This document shows, piece by piece, positions 10,864 to 21,966 of a DNA stretch of 64,000 nt. The DNA comes from Leptospira harrisiae (GTDB lineage Bacteria > Spirochaetota > Leptospiria > Leptospirales > Leptospiraceae). The notes below the pieces were generated by a model. The model saw nothing but the letters and a program-made list of their open reading frames with translations. It was not told the origin of the DNA and did no database searches. Position numbers and translations under genes: made by a program. The DNA is taken from contig NZ_NPDX01000001.1 of assembly GCF_002811945.1 (NCBI RefSeq), positions 1,992,501 to 2,056,500 on the forward strand, written 5' to 3'. Within the stretch, counting starts at the first letter, position 1. Every line of letters starts with the position of its first letter.

Positions 10864-12009
10864 TTGTCTGAGAATTCACAAAACAAGGATACATCTGCAG
10901 TTGAAAAAGTTGCGGAAAAAGCTAGGGAACTTGAAGCGATTTATGACGTAGTCCAAGATCCACTAGTACTTATCGATTCAGATTTTCAAATCCAGAGAGC
11001 AAATCTTGCTACGATTCTTTTTGCAAAAAACAACAAATACGATGAACTCCTTGATCGCAAATGTTATGAAGTTTTATACCAAAGAACAGACATTTGTCCC
11101 TATTGTCCAAAAATCAACGTAAAATCAAAAGAAAAAAATCAAACCTATTCCACTCCCATCACTCGAGAGATTTTTTTTCGTTCAGAAGATAAAAAACAAA
11201 CTCTACTTTTGGAATTTTATCCTTATCCAAAACAAGAAGACCTATTTTGGATGGTAGAAAAAATTTCAGATGTTACCAAACAAAGAGACAAAGAAGAAGA
11301 ATCTTTTCGGATGCGTAACTTAGCTTCTCTTGGGATTTTAATTTCAGGGATTGCCCATGAGTTAAATAACCCACTTACAGGGATTAGCCTAACATTACAA
11401 AATCTAAAAGCAAATTGGCAAAATCAGCCTCCAGAACAAATTGAAAAACGTTTAGATATGATTAAAAATGACGTATCACGTGCGGCCATTATTGTTTCTG
11501 ATATTATTTCTTTTGCTAAAACAGATAAAGTAAAAGTCACTCTTGGGGATATCGTCGAAACCATCAACCGTGCAAAAGATACAGTGATACGTCTTTATCC
11601 ACATTTAAGTAAAAATATTGTTTGGCGAATTTCTTGTGACCACGACTACCAGTTCCCTTTCCATCCTGGAAAAATGGAACGATTGTTTATGAATTTATTT
11701 AGAAACTCACTCCAAGCATTTGATTATAGACCAGGTGAGATTTCCATTGAAATCAGAAAAACGAAAAACTGGTTGCATATCATTGTAGAAGATAACGCAG
11801 GTGGGATTCCAGATTCCATCATTCAAAAAATATTTGATCCATTTTTTACTAGTAATAAATCGGGAACAGGAACTGGTCTTGGTCTTTCCATCTGCCACTC
11901 CATTGTCAAAGAACATGACGGTAATATTTCTGTGAAGTCGGTCGAACAAAAAACAAGGTTTACCATCTCCTTCCCTCTTACAAACGACATCACGGAGCAA
12001 AATCCATGA
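10864..12009 (+). CDS. PAS-domain sensor histidine kinase
   Basis: A 381-residue cytoplasmic kinase with no membrane helix. A PAS domain occupies about residues 22-138 and contains [16 protein letters not shown] (Cys67, Cys78, Cys81), a Cys pattern seen in some PAS kinases that could bind metal or sense redox state. The phosphoacceptor is His165 in GIAHELNNP. The ATPase domain has the N box ([10 protein letters not shown]), DNAGGIP and GTGLGLSI. The start codon is TTG. The gene overlaps the next, which encodes a receiver protein, by ATGA, so the two are almost certainly partners. The signal is unknown. Confidence 0.92.
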   Translation: MSENSQNKDTSAVEKVAEKARELEAIYDVVQDPLVLIDSDFQIQRANLATILFAKNNKYDELLDRKCYEVLYQRTDICPYCPKINVKSKEKNQTYSTPITREIFFRSEDKKQTLLLEFYPYPKQEDLFWMVEKISDVTKQRDKEEESFRMRNLASLGILISGIAHELNNPLTGISLTLQNLKANWQNQPPEQIEKRLDMIKNDVSRAAIIVSDIISFAKTDKVKVTLGDIVETINRAKDTVIRLYPHLSKNIVWRISCDHDYQFPFHPGKMERLFMNLFRNSLQAFDYRPGEISIEIRKTKNWLHIIVEDNAGGIPDSIIQKIFDPFFTSNKSGTGTGLGLSICHSIVKEHDGNISVKSVEQKTRFTISFPLTNDITEQNP

Positions 12010-13022
12010 AAAAATCCATTTTAATTGTCGAAGACATCCACTCAATTCGCGAAGCCATCATGGATTTACTCAGCACCAAGTTTAATGTTTTTGGCGCTGA
12101 ACATTTTGAAGAAGCAGTTTGGTATTTGACCAATGAAAAAATTGATTTAACCATCACAGACATTCGCCTTCCAGGTAAGTCAGGAATTGATTTAGTCAAA
12201 TTGATACAAAAAGAATTCCCTCATATATTATATGCACTTATGACTGCATATAATATCAATGAATACATTAAATATGCTAAAGACCTTCATATATGGAATA
12301 TAATTCCGAAGTATAGTTTTTTAGACATCCACCTCATTGAAGTTATGGTAGAAAAATTACTTTCAAATGATATATTTGGAATTGAAAAGTATTTTACTGG
12401 CGATTTTAAAGTTTATAGCCAAAACATAAATAGTGAATTTGAAGATGCACCTAACAATGGGATCATTTACAAACAAATCAAATCGGACCAAGATCGTTCC
12501 ATCCTTTGTGGTAAAATTTCCAAAAACTTAATTCAATTGGGAGCTCCCAAGGCCATTCAACAAGTGCTAGAAGAGTTAACTTCCAATGCAATGATCCGTG
12601 CCCCCCGCACCCATGAAGGGGAATACAAATACCAATTCGAAATCCCCAGTCACGATATGGTTGTCCCTCTTGACAATATTCAACTAATGCCAGATGATTA
12701 TTTTTTAATTGGTTACGGTGCAACAGAAAGCACTATCTTCATAGTGGTTCGAGATCAATTTGGATCACTAAAGAAAGAAGAAATTTTACACAGACTCGAT
12801 CGTCATATTAGCTTAGATGATTCCACTGGGTTTCCCAAAGGTTTGGAGGATAGCCATGGACGTGGACTTTATATCTGTCGTGAAATCTCTGACCAACTCA
12901 TCTTTAATATTGAACCAGGTGTCTGTACCGAAACAATTGCAATGATCAATAGAGAAGGAAGAACCGGTTTCAAATCTCTTTCTATCTATGAAGTGGATCC
13001 AAACTCCAAAACAAAAAATTAA
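12006..13022 (+). CDS. Response regulator with C-terminal GHKL ATPase-like domain
   Basis: Residues 1-120 form a receiver domain with acidic pocket (VEDIH at 8-12), phosphoacceptor Asp52 (ITDIRLPG) and Lys in the IIPKYS position. The C-terminal half has an anti-sigma/RsbW-type ATPase pattern: an N box ([13 protein letters not shown] near residue 188) and a G box ([17 protein letters not shown] near residue 285). There is no DNA-binding domain. This suggests a phosphorylation-controlled protein that acts through ATP binding or kinase activity, perhaps in a partner-switching cascade; that role is inference. It is translationally coupled to the PAS kinase. Its stop overlaps the convergent gene's stop by 4 bases. 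Confidence 0.85.
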   Translation: MKKSILIVEDIHSIREAIMDLLSTKFNVFGAEHFEEAVWYLTNEKIDLTITDIRLPGKSGIDLVKLIQKEFPHILYALMTAYNINEYIKYAKDLHIWNIIPKYSFLDIHLIEVMVEKLLSNDIFGIEKYFTGDFKVYSQNINSEFEDAPNNGIIYKQIKSDQDRSILCGKISKNLIQLGAPKAIQQVLEELTSNAMIRAPRTHEGEYKYQFEIPSHDMVVPLDNIQLMPDDYFLIGYGATESTIFIVVRDQFGSLKKEEILHRLDRHISLDDSTGFPKGLEDSHGRGLYICREISDQLIFNIEPGVCTETIAMINREGRTGFKSLSIYEVDPNSKTKN

Positions 13023-14086
13023 AAAATTTGGAATTGCATCAGATCTGATTTTGATTGCATATAAAAAGTAGAGTTCAATTTCCCTGGGAAAAATCGAATT
13101 GGTAATTCAGAGGGTGGAATTTTTTTAGTTCGAATTAAATTCCCTTTGGTATTGTAAAACTGAATTTCCGATTCGGACAAAGTTATGTAAACTGAATCTG
13201 TGACAAAAATTGATTGGTAAACTCCACCTATCTTTGATTTAGTTTTTTCCCATACCAATTCCCCATCTTGGTAAAAAGACAAACTGTCTGGTAAGTTAAA
13301 AACCAGTGAACCATCATTACCAATAACAAAATAGAGTTTGTGCGGATAAAACTTTGGAAGGGAAAACTCTTCCACTGTTTCCCCCACTTCGTTCAAAATC
13401 TCTACAAAATCTTTGTCTAACAAAGAATAGTGGATTGCAGAAAATTTACCGTTTGGCGATAAAGCCACTGATTTAAAAAACGAATCCTTTTTATCTTTAG
13501 AAAGTTCTCTTTCAAACAATGGATTGCCTTTTTCATCGAGACGATAGATTTCCCCACCTGAAAATAGAACGATCACACCCTTGTTTTTTAAATCAAACTG
13601 ATAATCAGTAAGGAACCTACCATTTAACTCTGATTTACCAACACGGTTTCCACTTTCATCCATAAGAAAAACCGTATTATTATCCCCTGACAAATACAGA
13701 ACCGGTGAAGCAAAATATCCACTTCGTGGATACGAGTTAATTGGTTTTTTCCAAAATAGTTCCCCTGTATCAGAGAAAAAATTTACCTCATCCCCTATTT
13801 TTTCATACAACAAATAACCATTTGAAAGTAATGGAAAGTCCACCAAAAACTTTGGGTCCATTTCCAAAAATTTTCCAGTTTTAAAAGAATAATACCTTCC
13901 ACCAATTTTATAACCATTGATAGTTTTCAAAGGATCTTCGCCTATTTTAGGTGAACTTGTACCAAATCGACCTTCACTATTCCAAACCCATGTTTCTCTT
14001 ATGCTCGGGACTAAATTCAAATCAACATCCCAACTAAAAAAGAATAAAAGAAAAAAACCAATTGAATAAATAATCGTTTGCCACAT
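13019..14086 (-). CDS. Secreted or anchored beta-propeller-like protein
   Basis: A 355-residue protein with an N-terminal hydrophobic segment (about residues 5-18) that may be a signal peptide or anchor. The rest is beta-rich with repeated short blocks such as [21 protein letters not shown] and LVWEKTKSK, each followed by an aromatic-rich strand, as in PQQ-like or WD40-like propellers. No catalytic motif is visible. The ATG is one base from the cinA stop, so it is the last gene of the long rpsF operon. Its stop overlaps the stop of the convergent receiver-GHKL gene. Function is unknown. Confidence 0.72.
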   Translation of the reverse strand: MWQTIIYSIGFFLLFFFSWDVDLNLVPSIRETWVWNSEGRFGTSSPKIGEDPLKTINGYKIGGRYYSFKTGKFLEMDPKFLVDFPLLSNGYLLYEKIGDEVNFFSDTGELFWKKPINSYPRSGYFASPVLYLSGDNNTVFLMDESGNRVGKSELNGRFLTDYQFDLKNKGVIVLFSGGEIYRLDEKGNPLFERELSKDKKDSFFKSVALSPNGKFSAIHYSLLDKDFVEILNEVGETVEEFSLPKFYPHKLYFVIGNDGSLVFNLPDSLSFYQDGELVWEKTKSKIGGVYQSIFVTDSVYITLSESEIQFYNTKGNLIRTKKIPPSELPIRFFPGKLNSTFYMQSKSDLMQFQIF

Positions 14087-14087
14087 G

Positions 14088-15344
14088 TTATACGATCCTT
14101 TGTTTTAGAGATTGGTATAATAAAAATAATGCAGTATTACTTGCGTTTTCGCGAATCCCTTCCCGGTTGCCAGGAAAAAGATACAAATGACTTTCAATAG
14201 ATCCATCTGGAGTTTTTAAACCTATCCAAACAGTTCCCACAGGTTTTGTATCTGTTCCGCCATCTGGTCCTGCGATTCCAGTGATCGAAATACAATAATC
14301 AGAATTGGTTTTTTCAAATATACCTTTCACCATAGCTTCAGCTGTTTCTTTACTTACAGCACCGTACTGATTTAAAATTTCTCGTGATACACCGAGTAAA
14401 GATTCTTTCATTTCATTGGAATAAGTTAAAAAACCGCCAATAAAATAGGAACTAGATCCCGGAGTCTCCGTTAACTTTTTTCCAAGTAAACCACCAGTGC
14501 AACTTTCACCAACAGCAATGGTGAGTTTTTTAGCTAGCAGTTCTTCATGGACATAGGTGAATACATCATCAGAAATGATCTTTGGATATTGATTTTCCAA
14601 TTCTCGAACTATATGTTCTAATTTTTCTGCGTTTGTGGACTGAAAAATACACTTAATATAACCTCTGTTTGCTGTCACACCCCAATCAACTTCTGAGAAA
14701 AGGCGCTCCCTGTTGGCTTCCACAAAATCTTTTTGGTAAAGCGATTCACCGATATTCCATAACCATTTAGTTTTCTGAACCAAATTCTCCCGAGGATAAA
14801 TTCGTTTTAATTCCGGAGTGAGCCTACGTGTAAACATCTCCTTCATTTCAGAAGGTACGCCTGGCATACAAACCAAATAGGAATCGACGCCGATTGGTTC
14901 TACAAATCCAACAGCAATCCCCACATTATTGTCTAAAGTTTTGCAATCTTCGGGAACATGAGTTTGGCGAATTACTGTAGGAAGTATGTCACTATACTGT
15001 TTTCCACGTGATTCGTAAATTCGTTGCAAACGAATCTTTGCCTTTTCTACTGAATAAGATTTTTTTCCACTCAGTTTTAATACAGTCTCCAAGGTATAAT
15101 CATCTTCTGTTGGTCCAAGACCACCAGTCATAAGCACAAGCACTGGTCTTGTTTCCGAAAATCTCTTTAAGGTTTGGAGCTCTGTCAAAATAAGTTCAGG
15201 ATCATCTGGTAAGGCAATGAACTTTTTTACCTTCCAGCCGAGTTCAAACAATTGGTTAGCCATCCATCCGGAGTTTGTATCTAAACTTCGGCCTGCAGTA
15301 ATCTCAGATCCAGTTGCAATAATGACAATGTAAGGTGCTTCCAT
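14088..15344 (-). CDS. cinA: CinA family protein (nicotinamide-nucleotide amidase)
   Basis: The N-terminal half is a molybdopterin-binding-like domain (IIATGSEITAGRSLDTNS, MTGGLGPTEDDYT). The C-terminal half is the amidase domain (VGESCTGGLLGKKLTETPG, SITGIAGPDGGT, PVGTVWIGL), which in other bacteria recycles NMN to NaMN. I start at the ATG at 15344, giving 418 residues beginning MEAPYIVIIATGSE, because family members start there and AGAAGAGAA lies upstream. The longer frame from 15395 would add 17 residues overlapping argS. It sits 7 bases after argS in the long minus-strand operon. Confidence 0.95.
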   Translation of the reverse strand: MEAPYIVIIATGSEITAGRSLDTNSGWMANQLFELGWKVKKFIALPDDPELILTELQTLKRFSETRPVLVLMTGGLGPTEDDYTLETVLKLSGKKSYSVEKAKIRLQRIYESRGKQYSDILPTVIRQTHVPEDCKTLDNNVGIAVGFVEPIGVDSYLVCMPGVPSEMKEMFTRRLTPELKRIYPRENLVQKTKWLWNIGESLYQKDFVEANRERLFSEVDWGVTANRGYIKCIFQSTNAEKLEHIVRELENQYPKIISDDVFTYVHEELLAKKLTIAVGESCTGGLLGKKLTETPGSSSYFIGGFLTYSNEMKESLLGVSREILNQYGAVSKETAEAMVKGIFEKTNSDYCISITGIAGPDGGTDTKPVGTVWIGLKTPDGSIESHLYLFPGNREGIRENASNTALFLLYQSLKQRIV

Positions 15345-15351
15345 TGATAAT

Positions 15352-17127
15352 TTAATTCTCTTCTTTTGACATCTTCTCTGGTGCGGATATTCCAAGAAGT
15401 TTTAATCCACTTTCTAATGCATACTTGGTATATAACACAAGCGCCAAAAGTGTATCTCTTTCGTTTCCTGTTTTATCCTTGATTCGATTGTCTTTTTGCG
15501 AATAAAACTTTGTAAAAGACTTACTCAAAGATTGTAGATAGTTGGTTAGGCGATGTGGTTCAAAACTAGTTGCTGTGTCGTATACTTCTTCCTGAAGCCT
15601 TGCTACCCAAAAGAGAAGTCGTGTTCGTTCTTCTTGTTTCAAAAAATCATCAGATATCCCTGCTTGAAGGAGTTTCAGATCCATAGGAACTTGTAATTCG
15701 CGAAAAATAGAACAAATCCTAGCATGAGCATATTGAATGTAAAACACTGGATTCTTATCTGACTCATCTTTTGCCAAATCTAAATCAAAATCGAGTGGAG
15801 CGTCCGAACTTCTCATTAAGAAAAAATAACGTCCCACATCTTTCCCTTGTTTACCTAAATAAGATAAAAGGTCACGCATCGTTTGGAAAATTCCCAAACG
15901 TTTGCTCATTTTTACTTTTTCTTTGTTTTCGATTAGATTTACTTGCTGAGCTATCAGAACTCGAAAACTTTCATCCTCTTTTCCAAAGGATTTCACCGCG
16001 CCCTTCAACCGTGCGATATAACCATAATGATCCGGTCCCCATATATCTATGAGTGTATCAAATCCTCGTGCGAATTTATTATAATGGTAGGCGATGTCAG
16101 CCATTAGATACGTAGGTCTTCCATCTTCTCTTCGAATCACTCGGTCCTTATCATCACCATAGAGAGTGGATAAAAAATGAAGTTTTCCATCAATAGTGGT
16201 TACATCTTCTTTTTTTAAAATAGTAGGAACCTTTTCCACATCTCCAGCTTCATGAAGACTGCGTTCACTAAAAAACAAATCAAAGTTTACTCCAAAGAGC
16301 GTTAAATCTTCTTTTTGGCGACTTAAATTGTATTCCACAGCATAACGTGAAAGAAAATTGATAACCTCATCCCATTTTTCAGAATGAACCAAATCGAACA
16401 CATATTTGGTTTTTTCATTATCCTCCAAACACTGAATCGCAATGTCTTTGATGTATTCTCCGCGGTAACTTTCTTTTGGAAGAATTCTTTTTTTGATTAA
16501 TTCAAATACAGATTCATCGGACTCTTCTTCTTGAAAACTAATGGTTTCCCCTTTGGATTCAAAAATTCGAAGAAGAACTGCAACTCCAAGTAAATACACT
16601 TGGTTCCCATAATCATTAACATAAAACTCTCGTTTTACAGTATGTCCAAGACTTGTTAGTAAATTTGCGAGTGCATCCCCATATGCTGCTGACCTAGCAG
16701 AAACAATATTCATTGGGCCCGTTGGATTTGCGGATACGAACTCAAGAAGTATCTTTTCTTTTTTGGGTGTTTCTGCAAAAACTACATTTCCCGAAATCAC
16801 TGAATTTACATACTCTTTTAAAAACTGTGTTTGAATCCTAAAATTTAGAAAACCAGGAGGTGAGAAACTAACAAACTCAAAAAACTTTTCATTTTTAATT
16901 TCAAGAAGAAGTGCTTCAGCAATTTCCTTAGGATTTTTATTAAGTATATTTTTATTTTCTAATGCAAAAGGAGAAGAATAATCTCCAAACTTTTCATCTC
17001 TCGAATATTCGATTCGAATTTTTAAACTTTCCTTTAAAGAAGTAAGGTTATTTTTTTCTAAATAGGTATTCACTGCTCTCTCTAATTCAGAAAGAACCTG
17101 TTGCTTTAATAATTGATTCACATTCAT
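15352..17127 (-). CDS. argS: Arginyl-tRNA synthetase
   Basis: Charges tRNA-Arg. The class I 591-residue enzyme has the N-terminal Arg-tRNA-binding additional domain, the HIGH-equivalent SANPTGPMNI near residues 133-142, the KMSKR motif in EKVKMSKRLGIF near residue 400, and a C-terminal DALR anticodon domain (YIQYAHARICSI onward, about 465-591). It is two bases downstream of the small orf84, within the operon that runs from rpsF. Confidence 0.97.
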   Translation of the reverse strand: MNVNQLLKQQVLSELERAVNTYLEKNNLTSLKESLKIRIEYSRDEKFGDYSSPFALENKNILNKNPKEIAEALLLEIKNEKFFEFVSFSPPGFLNFRIQTQFLKEYVNSVISGNVVFAETPKKEKILLEFVSANPTGPMNIVSARSAAYGDALANLLTSLGHTVKREFYVNDYGNQVYLLGVAVLLRIFESKGETISFQEEESDESVFELIKKRILPKESYRGEYIKDIAIQCLEDNEKTKYVFDLVHSEKWDEVINFLSRYAVEYNLSRQKEDLTLFGVNFDLFFSERSLHEAGDVEKVPTILKKEDVTTIDGKLHFLSTLYGDDKDRVIRREDGRPTYLMADIAYHYNKFARGFDTLIDIWGPDHYGYIARLKGAVKSFGKEDESFRVLIAQQVNLIENKEKVKMSKRLGIFQTMRDLLSYLGKQGKDVGRYFFLMRSSDAPLDFDLDLAKDESDKNPVFYIQYAHARICSIFRELQVPMDLKLLQAGISDDFLKQEERTRLLFWVARLQEEVYDTATSFEPHRLTNYLQSLSKSFTKFYSQKDNRIKDKTGNERDTLLALVLYTKYALESGLKLLGISAPEKMSKEEN

Positions 17128-17129
17128 CT

Positions 17130-17384
17130 TTAAAATTTAATTTCCATTTTTAATTTATCTGAGTTTTGCCAAAGTTCAAAACTTCTCGCTTTGAATCGGG
17201 AAACAAAATGAGGAATACTCTCTTTTTCTTCCCTAAGAATGATCAAAAAAGATTCTGATTTTTCTTTTACTAAATTATTTTTTCTTTCTTTTCGGAAGTT
17301 CTCACCTTTTAGAAGGAGCTGGAACAATGCAAAAAAAACAGAAAGAGTCATACAAAGTAAAACTGTCTTTGTAATCGAATTCAT
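17130..17384 (-). CDS. Small single-pass membrane protein
   Basis: 84 residues with one N-terminal hydrophobic helix (about residues 5-25) and a long charged tail rich in Lys and Glu, suggesting a short coiled region facing one side of the membrane. I know no family match. The start overlaps the recO stop (ATGA at 17381-17384) and its own stop is two bases before argS. Both junctions are typical of coupled translation and make it a real gene despite its size. Confidence 0.7.
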   Translation of the reverse strand: MNSITKTVLLCMTLSVFFALFQLLLKGENFRKERKNNLVKEKSESFLIILREEKESIPHFVSRFKARSFELWQNSDKLKMEIKF

Positions 17385-18130
17385 AAATACCCTATTGACT
17401 TGTAAAATTCAAAGTATGATTTTAATTCTTTCCCAAAAAGAGATCTGAGAAACTGATTTAGAATTAGATCCCCATCCCGGTATTCGGATTCCTTGGGAAA
17501 AATTCCTAATACATTTGAAAATTTCTTTGATAACATAATAGAAAATAGTTTCAAAACAGGCAAATGATCTTTAGGGATAGGGTGACATTCGGAACATAAA
17601 AATTCACGTTGGTCGACGGAAAAATATGCCGCTGGTTTAGAAAGCACATCCTCCCCACAAGTATGACAATAAAATTCCGTTGGGAAATGCCCCATATGAG
17701 CGAGTGCACGTAACTTAAAGAAAGGTAAAATTTGTTTTTGAAATCCTTTTTCATTCGAAGTTTCCAAACTGCCAGATAGAAGTTGAAAAAGAAAAGGATG
17801 GCTTTCTCCCTCTGGATAGAGAAGTGAAGTCAGTTCCGTAACGTATAAAACGAACAAAGTGCCAAGGTAATCTGACTTCAATTCATCGTAACGTTTTACT
17901 AAATGAACTTCCTTTATTGACTTCCAGTCTTTTTCTTTTTGGTCATAATAATCAACTTCCACAAGAGAACCAAGCTCTGTTGTGATGATGGCACGTCGTT
18001 TGGATTTACGAATTCCTTTACTAAGTAAATTCATTCGAACTTGCGACTCTCCAGCCAAACTAATTAACCTATCACTATCACCTATGTCTTTACTCTGGAT
18101 GACAATCCCCCTTTCTTTTAGAATTGCCAT
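17381..18130 (-). CDS. recO: DNA repair protein RecO
   Basis: RecO helps load RecA on SSB-coated DNA in the RecFOR pathway. The N-terminal OB-fold begins MAILKERGIVIQSKDIGDSDRLIS, and the central helical region carries a zinc site of two Cys pairs (CHTCGE and CSECH, near residues 155-180). The 249-residue length is normal. The start directly abuts the ybeY stop. ybeY-recO neighbours are frequent in bacteria. Confidence 0.93.
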   Translation of the reverse strand: MAILKERGIVIQSKDIGDSDRLISLAGESQVRMNLLSKGIRKSKRRAIITTELGSLVEVDYYDQKEKDWKSIKEVHLVKRYDELKSDYLGTLFVLYVTELTSLLYPEGESHPFLFQLLSGSLETSNEKGFQKQILPFFKLRALAHMGHFPTEFYCHTCGEDVLSKPAAYFSVDQREFLCSECHPIPKDHLPVLKLFSIMLSKKFSNVLGIFPKESEYRDGDLILNQFLRSLFGKELKSYFEFYKSIGYL

Positions 18131-18598
18131 TTATCTTTCAAACACCAATTCCAAACATTCATCTTCTTTTTTACGCATTTGAATTGCATCTTCCTCATTT
18201 GTTTCATGGTCATAACCATACAAATGCAAAATACCATGAACGAGGAGACGATAGAATTCATCGACGATAGAATGACCAATTTCAATGGCTTGTTTGCTAC
18301 AAGTTTCCATCGATATGACGACTTCACCTAAAATTTGAAACGGTATGGGTGGTGATTCTGAATACAGAGGAAATGACAAAACGTCAGTAGGTTTATTCAA
18401 TCCCCTTCTCTCTAAATTGATTTTTTGCATCACAAAATCATCCACAAGTAAAATCTCTAACTCTAAAAGTTGCAAAAAACTTGGGCTTAAATGCTTTAAA
18501 ATCAATTCGCAATTAACTAAAACTAATTCCGATTGGATTTCTGAATTCGACTTACATTGGTCATTCCAATGGACCGAAACCGAAAGTGAGGGATTCAT
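18131..18598 (-). CDS. ybeY: Endoribonuclease YbeY (rRNA maturation)
   Basis: YbeY is a metal-dependent RNase needed for 16S rRNA 3'-end maturation and ribosome quality control. The zinc motif HGILHLYGYDH near residues 115-125 is intact, preceded by the family block GLNKPTDVLSFPL. At 155 residues the length is typical. It overlaps the pgpH stop by ATGA and follows ybeZ and pgpH, an order conserved in many bacteria. Confidence 0.95.
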   Translation of the reverse strand: MNPSLSVSVHWNDQCKSNSEIQSELVLVNCELILKHLSPSFLQLLELEILLVDDFVMQKINLERRGLNKPTDVLSFPLYSESPPIPFQILGEVVISMETCSKQAIEIGHSIVDEFYRLLVHGILHLYGYDHETNEEDAIQMRKKEDECLELVFER

Positions 18599-20961
18599 CT
18601 TTTATTTTTTTTGGAACCTGCAGATTCCAAAGCTTTTGTGTCTTCCGGTTTAGGATATTTTGGTCTTTGGTGTAAACTAGAAAGTAATACTTCCTTAAAA
18701 CTGGATTTAATAATTTCTAAATCACCTATCGTTAGTCCACTTTCATCCAATTGATTCTCAGCAAGTTTAGAGTTTACAATTTTACGAATAAGTTCATCTA
18801 AACTTTCTGGTGACACTTCATCTAATGAACGAGAGGCGGCTTCCAATGAGTCAGCGATCATAACAATTGCAGTTTCTTTGCTTTGTGGTTTTGGACCAGG
18901 ATATTGAAAATCCTTTTTATTGATATTTTTTCTGGCAGAAGGAGAGATTTCCTGCAAAGCTTTGTGATAAAAGAATGCCATAGTGGATGTTCCATGATGT
19001 TCAGGGATGAAACTAATGATTTCTCTCGGAAGCCTTGCTTTTTTTGCCATTTCAATGCCATCTAACACGTGATCAATGACGGTTTTCGCAGCAAGTGCGG
19101 GATTGTTTTTATCAATATGTTCTGGTTTTGGGATCAAATGTTGGTTTTCAACAAAAAATCCAGCATTCGGAATTTTTCCTATATCATGGAAATAAACACC
19201 CACTCGAACAAGTAGTCTGTCCAAATTTAAATTTTGGGCCGCTCGTTCTGACAAAGCAGCCACCATAAAAGTATGGGTATAAGTAGATGGGGCTTTGGTT
19301 AATAATTGTTGTAACAATGGATGGCCGGTGTCTGCAAGTTCAATCAGTTTGAAACGAGTTGGAATATTAAAAACATACTCATACATCGGAAGTAAAAACT
19401 GTACTGCCGTGGCACTTGCAAATCCATTCACAAAACACATAACCGTAATGCGGAATAAATTAGAGTTAGTTAAATCACGGAAAAAACCTGCACCTGTAGT
19501 TACATAAAACTCTCTTCCATCAAACAAATATCCTGCTGTTGTGATAAGAACCTGAGCAAAGGTTAGTAAAAAACCTGCCTTTAAAAAATCGATTCGTTTG
19601 AGAAGCCGCCTTCCATAAATGGAACTCATGACAGCCACAGTAAAGGCCAACATAAATGAAGTTGGATTGTACCGTGAGGCAAAAAAAACAGCAAAGGCCA
19701 GAAAAAAACCAATGGCTATTGACAATTGTTCATCGTAAACAAAACCAAGAAGTAAACATAACATCCCCACAGGAACAAACATCCCAAAATAATATACACC
19801 CGACAAATCACTGTCAGTTGCATAAAATACTTTTGAAAGTAGATAAATGGATGCAATTACTATCCAAAGTGTAAAAAAGATAATGAGATTACTCGAAAGA
19901 TCGTTTAATCGATTTGGCCGATATCGAATCAGATAAAATCCAACAATCACGATTAAAACACATTGGGTCAAAAATATAGAAACAATGGATGCAAGGTTTG
20001 CCCTTGTGGCATAACGATTCATCATATCTAATTTTATTTTTACTTCAGGTGTGATCACGTCTCCAGAACGGACAATCACCTCATTGGCTTGGATTCTACT
20101 TTTCTGAATAGGAATCGCATTGGTAGCCCGCATCCTGGCATTTTCCGTCTCTTCAGGATTGTAATTACAAGCAGGATAGGAATATACATAATAAAGTCCA
20201 ATCCGAGAGACTGCTTTGAGAAGAGAATCAGAAACATTAGGCAACTTTTCAGAAGCTAACTTGGACAATACGGAGGCAACTGGCCCTTCTTTATAAATTT
20301 GTGACCGAGGAATCACTAAATTTCCATCAATGATGGAAGTTTGGTCTTGGGTACCAATGTTACGAATTTTTGCGCCAGATTTATCTAGATCTTTGGCAAA
20401 AGGAAGGTCTTCTTTAACAATACAATACTTTGAAAAAATCAGATTTGTATATTGTTGGATAAAGTTTTTTAACTTATCTTTTCTTGGATAATCTAAAATT
20501 GCTTGGATTTCTTCATTGGTTCTATTTCGCCATCTGGGAATTCGATCTTTCACAATCGCGGGTGTTCCCTTTCCTTCGGCAAGAATAGTCCGCAGTAGTT
20601 CCACATCTTCCGAAAGATTGGTATCAATCCCGGCGACTAAAATTCCAAAATCTTTATCAAACGCATAAGGAATATTAGCTGCTGCTTTTTGTTTTTCTTG
20701 GTTTGTTTTTTCTGTGTCTTCATAGGAGAATTCTTTAACCGATTGAATGGTTTCTGGGGCAATTTTTCCTTCTGAAAACAATCCGTCCGGATCTGTGTTG
20801 ACACTAGTTTGTCCGAAAAATGGAATCGAAAGTACATAAGTAACAAATAACAAAGTAAGTGAAACTAAGATAATTTGTATGTTTCGAACTACCGAAACGG
20901 GTCTCACCCTTGTAAGAAAATCTGTGAGCCGGGTCATGGAGGAATCTAATATGGCTTTCAT
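18595..20961 (-). CDS. pgpH: 7TM-HD phosphodiesterase (PgpH family)
   Basis: A 788-residue membrane protein. The first helix is at about residues 25-45. A large extracytoplasmic domain (about 50-310) is the 7TMR-HDED type. A multi-helix membrane region follows (about 320-530). The cytoplasmic HD domain contains the metal ligands in [25 protein letters not shown] and FIPEHHGT. Characterised family members hydrolyse cyclic di-AMP; I infer the same here without proof of substrate. It is coupled to ybeZ upstream and ybeY downstream by 4-base overlaps. Confidence 0.92.
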   Translation of the reverse strand: MKAILDSSMTRLTDFLTRVRPVSVVRNIQIILVSLTLLFVTYVLSIPFFGQTSVNTDPDGLFSEGKIAPETIQSVKEFSYEDTEKTNQEKQKAAANIPYAFDKDFGILVAGIDTNLSEDVELLRTILAEGKGTPAIVKDRIPRWRNRTNEEIQAILDYPRKDKLKNFIQQYTNLIFSKYCIVKEDLPFAKDLDKSGAKIRNIGTQDQTSIIDGNLVIPRSQIYKEGPVASVLSKLASEKLPNVSDSLLKAVSRIGLYYVYSYPACNYNPEETENARMRATNAIPIQKSRIQANEVIVRSGDVITPEVKIKLDMMNRYATRANLASIVSIFLTQCVLIVIVGFYLIRYRPNRLNDLSSNLIIFFTLWIVIASIYLLSKVFYATDSDLSGVYYFGMFVPVGMLCLLLGFVYDEQLSIAIGFFLAFAVFFASRYNPTSFMLAFTVAVMSSIYGRRLLKRIDFLKAGFLLTFAQVLITTAGYLFDGREFYVTTGAGFFRDLTNSNLFRITVMCFVNGFASATAVQFLLPMYEYVFNIPTRFKLIELADTGHPLLQQLLTKAPSTYTHTFMVAALSERAAQNLNLDRLLVRVGVYFHDIGKIPNAGFFVENQHLIPKPEHIDKNNPALAAKTVIDHVLDGIEMAKKARLPREIISFIPEHHGTSTMAFFYHKALQEISPSARKNINKKDFQYPGPKPQSKETAIVMIADSLEAASRSLDEVSPESLDELIRKIVNSKLAENQLDESGLTIGDLEIIKSSFKEVLLSSLHQRPKYPKPEDTKALESAGSKKNKR

Positions 20962-21965
20962 GGTTTTTTTGAAAAGAGACTTTCGTTTTCTTCAAATCTT
21001 CTGACAATTGATTCGACGATAGGGTGACGGGTGATATCCTCCCTTCCAAAGAAAATTGTCTCAATCCCATTTAGATTGCGCAAAGTATAAACCGTTTTTT
21101 CTAAACCTGACCTACCATGAGCCAAATCAATCTGAGTAGCATCTCCCGAAATTGCCATTTTAGAGTTTTTACCAAACCTTGTGAGAAACATCTTCAACTG
21201 AGGCAAAGTACAGTTCTGTGCTTCATCCAAAATAATAAAGGAATGAGAGAGAGTCCTTCCCCTCATAAAAGCAATGGGGGCAATTTCAATTTTTCCCACT
21301 TGTAAGTATTCACTTGTTTTTTCAAAACCAATACATTCGTGTAACGCATCATAGATGGGACGTAAGTATGGGTTTACTTTTTGTGTTAAGTCACCAGGTA
21401 AAAAACCTAAGTTTTCGCCAGCTTCGACGGCAGGCCTTGTGAGGATGAGCCTGTCCACTTCTCCCGTTTGCATCATACGACAAGCAGTGGCAATGGACAA
21501 AAAAGTTTTACCGGTTCCTGCAGGACCCATTGCAATGGTGATGTAGTTTTTATGAAGGCTATCCACAAAACTTTCCTGATTTTTGGTGCGAGGAAAGATG
21601 GGTTTTCCTTTGAAGGTAACAAAAATTTTATCGCGAGGTGTCCAAGTTTCTCCTTCCTTCTGGAAGTCAGAAGACCCTGGAGTCGGCCAACCACCACTGG
21701 AATCCTTTACTTTATTTACCAAATAATCGATATCAAAAAAAGAATAATCGGCTTTGTCTGGCCTACGTTTAAAATTTTCTTCCACTTTATGAAAAGTATC
21801 CAAGGCCACTTGGACTTGGTCATCACTTCCTTGGATGATGAGAGATTTTCCACGAGGGATGAGTTTTACATTGAGGCGACTTTCCCATAACGGAAGTTTG
21901 CTGTCTCCAATCCCACATACCGTTTGGTAGAGGGACTCTTCCTGAAATGTAAAACTTTCATCCAT
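20958..21965 (-). CDS. ybeZ: PhoH-family ATPase YbeZ
   Basis: A 335-residue PhoH-like protein. The nucleotide-binding domain starts near residue 125, with Walker [12 protein letters not shown] at 145-155, [18 protein letters not shown], and Walker [12 protein letters not shown] near 245. An N-terminal KH-like segment precedes it. YbeZ works with YbeY in rRNA processing in other bacteria, which agrees with the neighbourhood. It is one base from the aspS stop. Confidence 0.94.
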   Translation of the reverse strand: MDESFTFQEESLYQTVCGIGDSKLPLWESRLNVKLIPRGKSLIIQGSDDQVQVALDTFHKVEENFKRRPDKADYSFFDIDYLVNKVKDSSGGWPTPGSSDFQKEGETWTPRDKIFVTFKGKPIFPRTKNQESFVDSLHKNYITIAMGPAGTGKTFLSIATACRMMQTGEVDRLILTRPAVEAGENLGFLPGDLTQKVNPYLRPIYDALHECIGFEKTSEYLQVGKIEIAPIAFMRGRTLSHSFIILDEAQNCTLPQLKMFLTRFGKNSKMAISGDATQIDLAHGRSGLEKTVYTLRNLNGIETIFFGREDITRHPIVESIVRRFEENESLFSKKP

Positions 21966-21966
21966 A

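Noticed and set aside
15345..15395. N-terminal extension of CinA
   Set aside because: The 17 residues are basic, unlike the family, and would overlap argS.
21468..21890. Plus-strand open frame of 140 codons within ybeZ
   Set aside because: It lies entirely opposite a conserved Walker A region and has no family pattern.
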